From NCBI RefSeq assembly GCF_003113895.1, contig NZ_BDUD01000001.1, positions 4,939,315 to 5,003,314 on the forward strand: a stretch of DNA of 64,000 nt. Direction: 5' to 3'. How positions within the stretch are numbered: the stretch's first letter is position 1; each line of letters begins with the position of its first letter. This stretch comes from Nostoc commune NIES-4072 (GTDB taxonomy: Bacteria; Cyanobacteriota; Cyanobacteriia; Cyanobacteriales; Nostocaceae). A program made the translations under genes and the position numbers. Under the pieces are notes generated by a model. That model was given only the letters and a program-made list of their open reading frames with translations. It made no database searches and had not been told where the DNA came from. Positions 33,946-43,584 of this stretch are shown piece after piece.

Positions 33946-34875
33946 ATGGCATTACAAAAAGAGCGAACAACTATAGGAGTTTTCGCTAGGTGTTCCGACA
34001 TAAAATTGGTAGTTCAGGAACTAAAAGCTTCTAATTTTCCCATGCACAAAGTTTCTATAATTGCACGGAATGTAGAAGAAAGCGATATTGCTAGTGTTGA
34101 AGTTAAAGTTCGCACTGGCAATAATACATCCTCAGAAGGGACTGAAGCCTTTACAAGTGGTATTTTAGGTGATGCTACTACCTTATTAGTAGGTTTAGTC
34201 TTCTGGGTAATTCCTGGTATAGGACGAGTCATTCTAGCCGGAGCAGAAGCAACTGAAATCGCTGCCGCTTTAACACGTGATTCGATCAATGCAACCGCAA
34301 GTGATTTGCATGGTGTACTGCTAGGTTTAGGAATTCCTAAAGAGCAAGGACAGGGTTACAGCGATCTAGTTGGCAAAGGTTACTATTTGATGATTGTAAA
34401 CGGCATAGATATAGAGATTCGTCTTGCTAAAAAGATTTTTAATCGCCGTGATATTCAACAGTGGAGCATTTATGATCCATATTTGACCCCAAATAACCGC
34501 TATAAAAATGCAGTTGGTGTTTTTTCTACGCGCCAAGACACAGAAAAAGCACTTACTGAACTAAAAATAGCTGGCTTTCCTATGGCTCAAGTCTCGGTGA
34601 TTGCTAAGGATACTAACATACTGAATGGTATTACTGAGGTAGATGTTAGCAGTTCTAACGATAACTATACTATTTTAGGAATTCCTGAGGATCTAGCTAG
34701 ATATTATGAGCATCAAGTGACCATTGGCAATTACTTATTAATGGTAAATAGTACTGACATCTACATGGCAGGTGCAAAAGCTATTTTAGAAAATCACAAC
34801 ATTGAAAAGTTTTGCATCTATAGCCCATCTGTAGTTAATGCGAATACAAGCGATCGCCAGGTTATTAGTCAATAG
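33946..34875 (+). CDS. Tandem GSP17M (YflT)-domain membrane protein
   Basis: 309 residues with two copies of the general stress protein 17M domain: residues 8-55 (TIGVFARCSDIKLVVQELK) and 185-240 (AVGVFSTRQDTEKALTELK). Each has the pattern FPM(H/A)xVSxIA. Between them is a glycine-rich hydrophobic segment (LVGLVFWVIPGIGRVILAGA, about residues 82-101) that may span or lie on the membrane. Located directly after the GlsB-like gene, which supports a shared stress function. No enzymatic motif seen. Confidence 0.75.
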   Translation: MALQKERTTIGVFARCSDIKLVVQELKASNFPMHKVSIIARNVEESDIASVEVKVRTGNNTSSEGTEAFTSGILGDATTLLVGLVFWVIPGIGRVILAGAEATEIAAALTRDSINATASDLHGVLLGLGIPKEQGQGYSDLVGKGYYLMIVNGIDIEIRLAKKIFNRRDIQQWSIYDPYLTPNNRYKNAVGVFSTRQDTEKALTELKIAGFPMAQVSVIAKDTNILNGITEVDVSSSNDNYTILGIPEDLARYYEHQVTIGNYLLMVNSTDIYMAGAKAILENHNIEKFCIYSPSVVNANTSDRQVISQ

Positions 34876-35543
34876 GCTTGGGTTAATACCTGAAAAGCCA
34901 AAGTTGATCTTAAAAGATTTTACACCATATCGAAATTGTACATACATATTCACGATAATTTTTAGGAAAATATACTGTTTTTCCTAGAAATCACATAATC
35001 ACCTAAATATAATTTGCCTTGTAAAACTTTAAGTAAGTTTCCCCAAAAATCAATACTGTTTTAGAAAACTAAAATTAACTAGATAAGGGTAATTAAACAT
35101 AAGATAAAACCTCAGCCTTAATCCCTTTCCTTAGTAAGTAGAGGGAACCGAAAATTGGGGTAACTTTTATATTTAATTTGACCATTGATAATATGATAAT
35201 AAATGCTATACCACTAGTTTATGCATAACTTTAGGGGATTATTAATTACGACTTTTGGGTAGTATTACCAGAACTTTTAATCAGCGCTAAAAGCTGTTTA
35301 AGCATTACAAAAAATCTTCAGCGATTATTAAATTAATTAATATCCTTAAATTAGTTTTTTTTAACAAAAATCATCTTATACCAATTTAATATGAAGCTGC
35401 ACTAAATGAGTAACTCTCTATTCTTGGCGCTCTTCTATAAAAAGACGCTACGCGTTGCCGGAAGCCTCTCTAAGAGTTGGCGTACTTGGTGGTTTGTTTA
35501 ATATTCTGTGCATCTTCATACAGAATTGGTATTAAGGTGGAAT
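34876..35543. other. AT-rich intergenic region containing a MITE-like element
   Basis: 668 bp. The first 500 bp hold no gene or clear structure. The right 160 bp form the inverted-repeat-bounded element at 35376-35535. Confidence 0.5.
35376..35535. mobile_element. MITE-like element with 21-bp imperfect terminal inverted repeats
   Basis: The left end TTATACCAATTTAATATGAA and the right end, which is an inverted version (CTTCATACAGAATTGGTATT), match at 16 or more of 21 positions. The 160-bp interior contains a GC-rich dispersed repeat. Bounded by TTA, as for TA/TTA-targeting elements. No coding capacity. Confidence 0.6.
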
Positions 35544-35777
35544 TTAAGCTGCAACAGGATCATTTTGGGGTAAGATAATATCTGTTTCAAATAGTAAAAT
35601 TGCAGTTTCATAACCAATTCTAGCAATTTCTGGCTCTGAACCCATTTCCCTTTCTATGAGATATGACCAGTATCCAGAGTTAGGACAGTATTGGATTATG
35701 GTTCCAAATCCACCTATAAATTCTATCTTTTGTCCTTTGTAAAATTTTGGTCTTGTTAGGTCAAGTACTGCGCTCAT
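35544..35777 (-). CDS. Small conserved hypothetical protein
   Basis: 77 residues. Looks like a small soluble beta-rich protein: KGQKIEFIGGFGTIIQYCPN then SGYWSYLIEREMGSEPEIARIGYE, suggesting a KOW- or SH3-like small barrel. A GGTGG site precedes the ATG at 35777; the ATG at 35789 adds four residues. Not recognised as a named family. Lies alone beside the MITE. Confidence 0.6.
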   Translation of the reverse strand: MSAVLDLTRPKFYKGQKIEFIGGFGTIIQYCPNSGYWSYLIEREMGSEPEIARIGYETAILLFETDIILPQNDPVAA

Positions 35778-36127
35778 AAAAACCACCATTCTGTTAGTGG
35801 AACTCTATTATTTAATTTATAATATAATCTGATAACAAGGATTTCATGATCTATCACAAGATTAAAGAAAAGAACTGATGGCTGTTCCTTTGGAAATAAG
35901 TTATACTATCTCCAGCTATAATATTAAGCTAAATATCAAAATTTTATAAAATTATATTGTTATGATAATTTTTTACAAAAAAAAGTTAACATTATATAGA
36001 TAGTGGTTAAAAATATTTGGAGTGTAAAACTTAGACATATACAAAGTAAATTGCTTATATTTGTATAGCTAAAACATAATCCAAATAGTGCCAAGAATAT
36101 ATATTATTGGAATTTCTGTCTGGAATA
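35778..36127. other. AT-rich divergent intergenic region
   Basis: 350 bp, very AT-rich, presumably with divergent promoters of the small protein and the hybrid kinase. No distinct element was recognised. Confidence 0.4.
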
Positions 36128-39100
36128 ATGTTGAAAAGTTTGAAGATTGGAACCAAAATTGGAATTAGTTTTGCCCTGAGTTTGGCAACTCTGGCCACTA
36201 TTGGTCTAATCTCCTACCAAAGCACCAATGAGCTAATTGAAACTTCGGCAAGAGAAAGCCATACCTACCAGGTGTTAAGTGAGCTTGAAGACCTCAATTT
36301 GCAACTGACAAATGCTGAGACTGGGCAACGAGGTTACATTATTACAGGAGAACAGCGCTATTTAGAACCTTATAATGCTGCTATTGAAGTACTAAATCAA
36401 AAAGTCAATGAACTTCAAAGGTTAACAGCAGATAACCTCAACCAACAAAATCGCCTTGATATTTTGCAGCCATTACTAACCGAGAGAATGGCTGTAATGA
36501 AAGATGTCATTGAGCTACGGCAAAGCCAAGGCTTAGAAGCTTCCCAAAAAGCTGTCCTTACAGACCAGGGTAAGCAGCTGATGGATAATATTCAGAAAGT
36601 TATTCAGGCGATGAAAAATGAGGAGAATGCACTGTTGAAACAGCGCTCTCAAAGAGCGCAAGCAGCTGCTCAAAAAACGATCGCCACCATTGTATATAGT
36701 ATTCCCTTATTTTCTTTGATCTTAGCTTTAATCGGATTCGTTTTGACCAGACATATTTCAGCACCGCTAAAGCAAGTTTCTGATTTGGCAGAAAAAATGG
36801 CGGATGGGAATTTATTGGTGAGTTTACCAGATAGCGATCGCCAGGATGAAATTGGTGTGTTGACACGCACCTTCAACCAGATGATCGTTAATTTGCGAAA
36901 CACAAATCAAAAAAATGACGAGCAAAATTGGCTAAAGTCTAACTTAGCTGAATTTACCCAGATGCTCCAAGGGCATCGAAATCTAGAAACTGCGTCTCGC
37001 CTAATTTTGTCAAATTTAGCACCACTAGTTGGGGCATCGCAGGGCGTTTTTTATTTCATGGACTCAATAGACAACGAGCCTGTACTTAAGCTATTGAGTA
37101 GCTATGCTTACAAAGAGCGAAAAAATCTGGCAAATCAGTTTCGTTTGGGTGAGGGATTGGTGGGACAATGTGCCTTAGAAAAACAAAGAATCCTGCTAAC
37201 AGAAGTTCCTAGTGACTATATTCGTATCAGTTCCGGCTTGGGAGAAGCTCCACCGCTAAATATTATTGTTTTGCCTATACTTTTTGAGACGCAGGTGAGT
37301 GCTGTAATTGAACTGGCATCATTTGGGTCTTTCAGCCATCTGCATCTGACATTTTTAGAGCAATTGAGTGAAATTCTGGGTGTATTTTTAAATAATATCG
37401 CCTCACAATTGCAAACTCAGCGACTACTTGAAGAGTCTGTTGCCTTAACAGAAGAACTACAAAACCAGCAAGAAGAACTACAGCACAGCAATCAACGCCT
37501 GGAAGAACAGGCGCAAGAGTTGGAGGAATCGCAATTTCTTGTCAAGCAGTCTAACGAGGAATTACAGCAACTAAATGAGGAGCTAGAAGAAAAGGCAGAA
37601 TTATTAGAATTTCAAAATCGGGAAGTTGCCCGCAAGAACCAGGAAGTTGAGCAAGCGAGGCAGTCTTTGGAACAAAAAGCTGAACAACTGGAGTTGTCTT
37701 CCAAATACAAGTCAGAATTTTTGGCGAATATGTCCCACGAGTTACGGACGCCGCTAAATAGCCTGTTAATTTTAGCAAGGCTGCTAGCAGATAACTCCCT
37801 TAACAACTTGACCGACAAACAGGTAGAGTACAGTCGGACTATTTACTCAGCTGGGACTGATTTGTTGGAATTGATCAATGACATTCTAGACTTGGCAAAA
37901 ATTGAGTCGGGTACTATGTCGCTTGATATTGAGCAAATTGCTCTTGCAGATTTGGAGACATCTTTAGAGCAGACTTTCCGGCAAGTTGCCCACAATAAAG
38001 AACTCAGCTTTACTATTGAACGAGATGAAAAATTACCACCGACAATTTATAACGACTCCAAACGTCTGCAACAGGTGCTGAAAAATCTCCTAGCTAATGC
38101 CTTTAAGTTTACAGAACAAGGAGGCGTGAAATTACAAATTGGCATAGCAACGAAGGCAGACGAAGTTGATAATGCCATGATTGCTTTTGCAGTTAGCGAC
38201 ACGGGTATAGGCATTCCAGAGGAGAAGCAAAAGATTATTTTTGAGGCATTTCAGCAGGCAGATGGCACAACCAGCCGCAAATACGGGGGAACAGGCTTAG
38301 GCTTGTCCATTAGCCGCGAACTGGCTCAACTGTTGGGCGGGAGAATAGAAATAGTCAGCCAACCAGGGCAGGGAAGCACCTTCACCCTTTTCTTGCCCAG
38401 GCGACACGAAGGGAAAGATAAAAATAGTCTTACTCCATCACTTTCTGGGCCAATCAGCTCTATGCGTGCAGCATCGCTCATCAAAGAAGTGCCTTTAGTA
38501 GTGGAAAACAGACCCACAATAGACATTTCTCCATCGCCGAAAGTCCTTGTCAGCTTACCCAACGATATCCCAGATGACCGGGAAATCATTCAACCGGGCG
38601 ATCGCATTTTGCTAATTATCGAAGATGATGATAAATTTGCCCGCATCTTACTTGATATGGCCCGTGAGCAGGGCTTTAAAACTATTGTTGCCTTACAGAG
38701 CAAACAAGGTTTAGCACTAGCGCAAGAGTTTAAGCCCGATGCAATTATGCTAGATATCCACATGCCAGAGATGGATGGGTGGACAGTGCTAGATCGTCTG
38801 AAACATAAGCCAGACACCAGACACATACCAGTACATATACTTTCTGTTGATGAAAGACAGCAACGGGGATTACAGCTAGGAGCGATTACCTATCTACAAA
38901 AACCCGTTTCTCCAGAAGCGCTAACTCAGGTCTTAACTGAGATTAAAGGCTTTATTGAGCGTCAGGTAAAAAATCTCTTAATCGTAGAAGATGACCCCGT
39001 ACAAGCCCAAAGTATTATCGAACTGATCGGTAATGGCGATGTTCATAGTACAGCAGTGGGTACAGGGGCAGAAGCCCTCTCGATTTTGCGATCGCATCAC

Positions 39101-39772
39101 TTTGATTGTATGGTACTCGATCTTGGCCTGCCCGATATGAGCGGCTTTACACTAATTGAGCAAATAAAGCAAGAATCCAGGCTTTTAAAACTGCCGATCA
39201 TTGTTTACACCGGCAAAGAACTCAGCCGACAAGAAGAAACGCAACTGCGGGGACTAGCAGAAACAATTATCATTAAAAATGTGCGATCGCCAGAGCGTTT
39301 GTTAGATGAAACTGCCCTGTTTTTGCATCGGGTACAAGCAAATTTGCCTCCGCCAAAGCGGCAAATACTAGAGCAACTACACCAAAACGATCCGGTGCTG
39401 GCGAATCGGACAATTTTGATTGTAGATGATGACCTCAGAAATATTTTTGCCCTCACCAGCTTTTTAGAAAGCTATCAAATGCAAGTGCTGTTTGCCGAAA
39501 ACGGCAGAGATGGCATAGAGAAACTGCAAACTAATCCTGAGATTAATATAGTTTTGATGGACATTATGATGCCGGAAATGGATGGTTACGAAACCACCCG
39601 CGCCATCCGCCAGCAGCAACAGTTTCGCTCATTACCAATAATTGCTTTAACTGCTAAAGCCATGCCAGGCGATCGCGAAAAGTGCATCGAAGCTGGAGCC
39701 TCTGACTACATCACTAAACCTGTAGATACTGAGCAACTGCTTTCACTGCTCCGGGTTTGGTTGTATAAGTAA
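36128..39772 (+). CDS. Hybrid histidine kinase CHASE3-HAMP-GAF-HK-REC-REC-REC
   Basis: 1214 residues from the ATG at 36128 (TTG at 36107 adds seven). N-terminal helix, periplasmic CHASE3-like helical sensor (residues 30-175, with ETGQRGYIITGEQRYLEPY), second helix (YSIPLFSLILALIGFVLT), HAMP, GAF domain (about 285-425), long coiled coil, HisKA with FLANMSHELRTPLNSLL, HATPase (NLLANAFKFTEQ, GTGLGLSISREL), then three receivers, each with a phospho-acceptor Asp: AIMLDIHMPEMDG, CMVLDLGLPDMSG and IVLMDIMMPEMDG. Likely integrates a membrane signal. Single gene. Confidence 0.94.
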   Translation: MLKSLKIGTKIGISFALSLATLATIGLISYQSTNELIETSARESHTYQVLSELEDLNLQLTNAETGQRGYIITGEQRYLEPYNAAIEVLNQKVNELQRLTADNLNQQNRLDILQPLLTERMAVMKDVIELRQSQGLEASQKAVLTDQGKQLMDNIQKVIQAMKNEENALLKQRSQRAQAAAQKTIATIVYSIPLFSLILALIGFVLTRHISAPLKQVSDLAEKMADGNLLVSLPDSDRQDEIGVLTRTFNQMIVNLRNTNQKNDEQNWLKSNLAEFTQMLQGHRNLETASRLILSNLAPLVGASQGVFYFMDSIDNEPVLKLLSSYAYKERKNLANQFRLGEGLVGQCALEKQRILLTEVPSDYIRISSGLGEAPPLNIIVLPILFETQVSAVIELASFGSFSHLHLTFLEQLSEILGVFLNNIASQLQTQRLLEESVALTEELQNQQEELQHSNQRLEEQAQELEESQFLVKQSNEELQQLNEELEEKAELLEFQNREVARKNQEVEQARQSLEQKAEQLELSSKYKSEFLANMSHELRTPLNSLLILARLLADNSLNNLTDKQVEYSRTIYSAGTDLLELINDILDLAKIESGTMSLDIEQIALADLETSLEQTFRQVAHNKELSFTIERDEKLPPTIYNDSKRLQQVLKNLLANAFKFTEQGGVKLQIGIATKADEVDNAMIAFAVSDTGIGIPEEKQKIIFEAFQQADGTTSRKYGGTGLGLSISRELAQLLGGRIEIVSQPGQGSTFTLFLPRRHEGKDKNSLTPSLSGPISSMRAASLIKEVPLVVENRPTIDISPSPKVLVSLPNDIPDDREIIQPGDRILLIIEDDDKFARILLDMAREQGFKTIVALQSKQGLALAQEFKPDAIMLDIHMPEMDGWTVLDRLKHKPDTRHIPVHILSVDERQQRGLQLGAITYLQKPVSPEALTQVLTEIKGFIERQVKNLLIVEDDPVQAQSIIELIGNGDVHSTAVGTGAEALSILRSHHFDCMVLDLGLPDMSGFTLIEQIKQESRLLKLPIIVYTGKELSRQEETQLRGLAETIIIKNVRSPERLLDETALFLHRVQANLPPPKRQILEQLHQNDPVLANRTILIVDDDLRNIFALTSFLESYQMQVLFAENGRDGIEKLQTNPEINIVLMDIMMPEMDGYETTRAIRQQQQFRSLPIIALTAKAMPGDREKCIEAGASDYITKPVDTEQLLSLLRVWLYK

Positions 39773-40213
39773 GAGAGTGGGGAGTGGAGAATAGGTTTAA
39801 TTAAAAGTTACAGCAGAATTCACAATTCAGAATTCAGGAGCAGAACCCGCTTTATACTTGGGTAACACACTTAGCGGGAGCAAGGCAATTTTGTAAAGCC
39901 GGATTAAAAACCAGCGATGCCTGCGGCAGGCATCGCCTACGCTAAAACACATAATATATCAACCCAAAGTTATTTTATTAACATTAAAGGTACTGATAAA
40001 ACATGGCAATTAAGCCTGAGAGATGCTTCAGGCGCTTTTAATCCATATCACTATGTAAGTCTATACCATTGCTAAATAATATTGACTATAGATAATCATA
40101 GTTTATTTACCATAAAAGGTTAAGTTTTGTAAAATATATGCTGCTAATAAACGGTTGTCCGAGGTAATGTTAGTTGACTACAAAATCAACGCAGTGATTT
40201 TTTACTATCAACT
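39773..40213. other. Intergenic region
   Basis: 441 bp. Contains a perfect 23-bp palindrome (39914-39936, GCGATGCCTGC/GGCAGGCATCGC) of the Nostoc repeat type, and several short inverted repeats around AATTCAGAATTC at 39821-39836. Confidence 0.5.
39914..39936. repeat. Palindromic GCGATGCCTGC repeat
   Basis: A 23-bp palindrome, GCGATGCCTGCGGCAGGCAT then CGC, with only the central base unpaired. This type of sequence is repeated widely in Nostoc genomes. Confidence 0.75.
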
Positions 40214-40825
40214 ATGAAGACTGTAAGTAAGGTAATTGCTTGTAGTACAGCTTTAACATTAGGTATTACACCTAACTGCCTTGCTAGTACTTTCACTCCG
40301 GTTAATTGGACAATATCTGGATCAGGAACAACTAATACCCAGCAAGTCAATCTAGATGAATATAATTTAAGTTATAATCTACCTGGGACAGAGGGTTTTG
40401 ATACAAAGACTTGGACAATTTCGACAGTAGCAAATGCTGATGGTGATTATGCTTTTGACTGGAACTATACAGGTTTCCATTCTTACTTCAATGTAACAGC
40501 CTTCCTGAATACTTTTAATCCAAACACAACTTTATACAGTGCTGGGCCGAGTAACTGCTGTAGTTCCCCATCTGCTGGATTTAATGAATCTGGTAGCTTT
40601 ACTTTTAGCAATATTTCTGCTGGTCAGACATTTGGCTTTACATTAGGTGGTAGTCATTTTGATTCTGCACTTAGACTTGAAGGAAATTTAAATTTAAAAC
40701 AAATTGCCGCTCCAGTTTCTGTCCCCGAAAATAATTCTATCGTTCCTCTAATTACTCTGGGATTATTTGGAGCTTATAGCACTTTAAGAAAAAGAGAGCT
40801 ACAAACTAAATTAACTAGAGTTTAG
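40214..40825 (+). CDS. Secreted protein with PEP-CTERM-like C-terminus
   Basis: 203 residues. Signal peptide at residues 1-25 (VIACSTALTLGITPNCLAS). The mature domain is rich in Thr/Asn/Gly beta strands. The end reads VPENNSIVPLITLGLFGAYSTLRKR: an imperfect PEP motif (VPEN rather than VPEP), a hydrophobic helix and basic residues, the layout sorted by exosortase. A CCSS pair lies at mid-protein. Probably an exported surface protein; function unknown. Confidence 0.75.
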   Translation: MKTVSKVIACSTALTLGITPNCLASTFTPVNWTISGSGTTNTQQVNLDEYNLSYNLPGTEGFDTKTWTISTVANADGDYAFDWNYTGFHSYFNVTAFLNTFNPNTTLYSAGPSNCCSSPSAGFNESGSFTFSNISAGQTFGFTLGGSHFDSALRLEGNLNLKQIAAPVSVPENNSIVPLITLGLFGAYSTLRKRELQTKLTRV

Positions 40826-40880
40826 AAATTACAAGCAAAAACCCACACTGTGCCTAATCAAGGTATCAGTATGGGTAATT

Positions 40881-40899
40881 CATTCCTGTAACAGGAATG
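40881..40899 (-). terminator. Hairpin downstream of prs
   Basis: Perfect CATTCCTG/CAGGAATG stem with a 3-nt loop immediately after the prs stop codon. No T-run follows, so a weak terminator or stabilising hairpin. Confidence 0.5.
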
Positions 40900-40902
40900 C
40901 AG

Positions 40903-41919
40903 TTAGCGGAACATACTACTAACTGAAGTATCTTCATGAATCCGCCAGATAGTTTCTCCTAAGAGATTAGCTACTGACAGCACCACTAGCTGGGGAAAGC
41001 GATTGTTTTCTGGTATGGGAATTGTATTTGTAACAATCACTTCTTCAAACAAACCACTAGACAACCGCTCCATCGCTGGTGGAGAGAACACTGCATGAGT
41101 TGCACAGGCGTATACTTGACGCGCTCCTTCTTCACGCAGTAATCGCGCTCCTTCAGCGATCGTGCCTCCAGTGTCGATCATGTCATCCACTAAAACTGCC
41201 GTTTTGCCTTTAACATCGCCGATGATATTTAACACTTCGGCAACATTATGTGCATGACGACGTTTGTCAATAATTGCAAGTGGGGCATCATTCAGTTTTT
41301 TTGCAAATGCTCTGGCTCGCGCGACACCGCCAACATCAGGGGAAACAACCACAAGGTCGGGCAGTTCTTTGCTTGCTAGATAATCCAGCAAGACTGGCGA
41401 ACCATAAACATGGTCAAAAGGGATATCGAAATAGCCTTGAATTTGAGCCGAGTGTAAATCCATTGCTAGAACGCGGTTAGCACCTGCTTCGGTGATCAGG
41501 TTAGCAACTAGCTTGGCGGTTATTGACTCTCTTCCTGCCGTTTTGCGATCGGCACGGGCATAGCCATAGTAGGGAATTACTGCCGTCACCTGTCGCGCAG
41601 AAGCTCGACGACAGGCATCAACCATAATCAATAATTCCATAAAATGATCGTTCACGGGTTGACAACATGGCTGGATTAAATAGACATCACAACCCCGAAT
41701 CGATTCTTGGATTTGAACGTAAAGTTCTCCATCCGCAAATCTTTTGCGAATCATTGGCCCCAAGTCCATGCCCACATAACGAGCAACTTCTTGAGACAGT
41801 TGGATATTGGCAGAGCCAGAAAACAGCCGCAGGCGATGATTATCACTCAGTCCTGTTGCAGATGGTTGCACTTTGAAAGTTGCAGAACTGAGCACAGCAG
41901 ATCCTCTATGTGCATTCAT
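40903..41919 (-). CDS. prs: Ribose-phosphate pyrophosphokinase
   Basis: 338 residues. Makes PRPP from ribose 5-phosphate and ATP, the precursor of purines, pyrimidines, His, Trp and NAD. Conserved segments: RLRLFSGSANIQLSQEVARY near residue 28, DLHSAQIQGYFDIPFDH (PRPP-synthase metal site, about residues 155-171), DKRRHAHNVAEV (flexible loop) and VLVDDMIDTGGTI (PRPP-binding loop, about residues 243-255). N-terminal ~25 residues are longer than E. coli Prs. Divergent from the polyprenyl-phosphate-pentose gene row, whose first enzyme consumes PRPP. Confidence 0.96.
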   Translation of the reverse strand: MNAHRGSAVLSSATFKVQPSATGLSDNHRLRLFSGSANIQLSQEVARYVGMDLGPMIRKRFADGELYVQIQESIRGCDVYLIQPCCQPVNDHFMELLIMVDACRRASARQVTAVIPYYGYARADRKTAGRESITAKLVANLITEAGANRVLAMDLHSAQIQGYFDIPFDHVYGSPVLLDYLASKELPDLVVVSPDVGGVARARAFAKKLNDAPLAIIDKRRHAHNVAEVLNIIGDVKGKTAVLVDDMIDTGGTIAEGARLLREEGARQVYACATHAVFSPPAMERLSSGLFEEVIVTNTIPIPENNRFPQLVVLSVANLLGETIWRIHEDTSVSSMFR

Positions 41920-42561
41920 AGCAATATTATCATTAAAGATTTAATAGGTTTAACCGAGAAATCGCCTAAAAAAACATTTGTGAGTTTTATTGAATCTTCC
42001 ATACAAAATTTAAACATTTTTCCATAAAATTATCATTCGCTAACTGTCTAATTTTTTTGGCAAGCAAACTATTGATAGCTTAACGGACATTTAGTCCATC
42101 CACTAGGTCTATAGTTCAAATTTTTGGGTTGAGGTAAACATTGGTGTGGTAAGTTCTTCTAACTACCTCATTTATAGCTAACACTAAAGCATTTACAACT
42201 TCAGTGATATTGAAGCTTGTTCTCATACAGTATAGCACCTGCAACTAAGTACCGTCATAGTAGCTTATAATTCATGTTTTACGTATTGACAAAAATGGTA
42301 CTTACATGAATTAGAGCACGATCGCAGTAGATACAAGGTATTCACACATAATGAAATTTTTAGATAAAGATTGAATAAATTTTAAATAAAGATTTAATAA
42401 AAACATTCTTTATGATACCAAAACATTACTCAACAAGAGTAATATCATCTAGGTAAAGATTTGTAAGTATTTTTACTAAAATAAGTTTTAATTAAATGCA
42501 GCTAAATGCAGAAAAATTGTTCAATCTAAATTCTCCTGAGACATAAAAGTGGGAAATACTT
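41920..42561. other. Divergent region between prs and the DPPR synthase gene
   Basis: 642 bp. Left 100 bp should hold the prs promoter. The right part has AT-rich direct repeats of AATAAAGATTTAATAAA type at 42366-42403. No hairpin or known RNA recognised. Confidence 0.4.
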
Positions 42562-43536
42562 ATGGACTCTCGACGTAATTCAGTAGCAGAAAAATCTTTA
42601 ACTAGTTCTAAAAAGTCGGCGCACTATCTAGCTGCTATGCGACCGCGACAATGGACAAAAAACCTGGTGGTGTTTGCGGCACCCTTGTTTGCATTTAGCA
42701 TCAATCTGCAATCTATACTAGGTAGCCTATTGGCATTTGTATTATTTTGTTGTGCATCAAGTGGCTTCTACTTAATCAATGATATAGCAGATGTTGAATC
42801 TGACCGTCAGCACCCTGTAAAATGTAAGCGGCCAATTGCTGCTGGATTGGTTAGCACCCGTGTTGCTAGTGGTATGGCATTGGTGCTGTTGGGTAGTGCT
42901 CTGATTTTTGGGTGGTTGCGATCGCCCCAGTTGGGTGCAGCTATAACTGCATACGCAGTGTTGCAGATCGCCTATAATCTACGACTCAAACGGATGGTGA
43001 TTTTGGATGTTGGAGCGATCGCTACCGGATTTGTCCTACGAGCATACGCTGGTGCTGCTGCTACTGGTATTGTTTTATCTAGTTGGTTTTTAATTTGCAC
43101 TGCAATGCTGGCGCTATTCTTAGGTATTGAAAAGCGCAAAGCAGAACTACGGTTAGCACAAATTAAAGGCAACAAGCCTCGTTCTGTTCTCAAATACTAT
43201 TCCTTGCCCCTACTGGCTCGCATGGAAAATGTCGTCACTACTTGTACGGTTATCACCTATACTCTTTGGAGCGCAGGCCCTTACTTGCATGGGGCACGCA
43301 CCTCTTGGATGCTGCTCACTTTGCCGTTTGTTTTGTATGGAATTTTTCGCTATCAACTGCTGAGTGATCCTCAGGAAATTACCAGTTACAGCGACGACAC
43401 TATTGAGCATGGTGGACGCAGTGAAAGACCGGAAGAAGTTTTATTAAAAGATTTACCCATCCTATTAACTGTTATTGGTTGGGTGATCACTTGCTTTGTG
43501 ATTCTCTTGCTCAAACATCAAGGGCTGATCGAATAA
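42562..43536 (+). CDS. Decaprenyl-phosphate phosphoribosyltransferase (UbiA family)
   Basis: 324 residues, eight or nine membrane helices. The enzyme transfers 5-phosphoribose from PRPP to polyprenyl phosphate, first step of polyprenyl-phosphate-pentose synthesis (Rv3806c/DPPR synthase in mycobacteria). Key motif NDIADVESDRQHPVKCKRP (about residues 73-91, NDxxDxxxDRxHPxKxxRP) and a second Asp/Glu helix with LGIEKRKAEL. The C-terminal stretch HGGRSERPEEVLLKD is also typical of this family. First of a four-gene row; PRPP synthase is divergent next to it. Confidence 0.9.
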   Translation: MDSRRNSVAEKSLTSSKKSAHYLAAMRPRQWTKNLVVFAAPLFAFSINLQSILGSLLAFVLFCCASSGFYLINDIADVESDRQHPVKCKRPIAAGLVSTRVASGMALVLLGSALIFGWLRSPQLGAAITAYAVLQIAYNLRLKRMVILDVGAIATGFVLRAYAGAAATGIVLSSWFLICTAMLALFLGIEKRKAELRLAQIKGNKPRSVLKYYSLPLLARMENVVTTCTVITYTLWSAGPYLHGARTSWMLLTLPFVLYGIFRYQLLSDPQEITSYSDDTIEHGGRSERPEEVLLKDLPILLTVIGWVITCFVILLLKHQGLIE

Positions 43537-43584
43537 ATCTAGTAAATAGGTTAATACAAGAGTTTTCAGCAAGGGAATTTTTGG

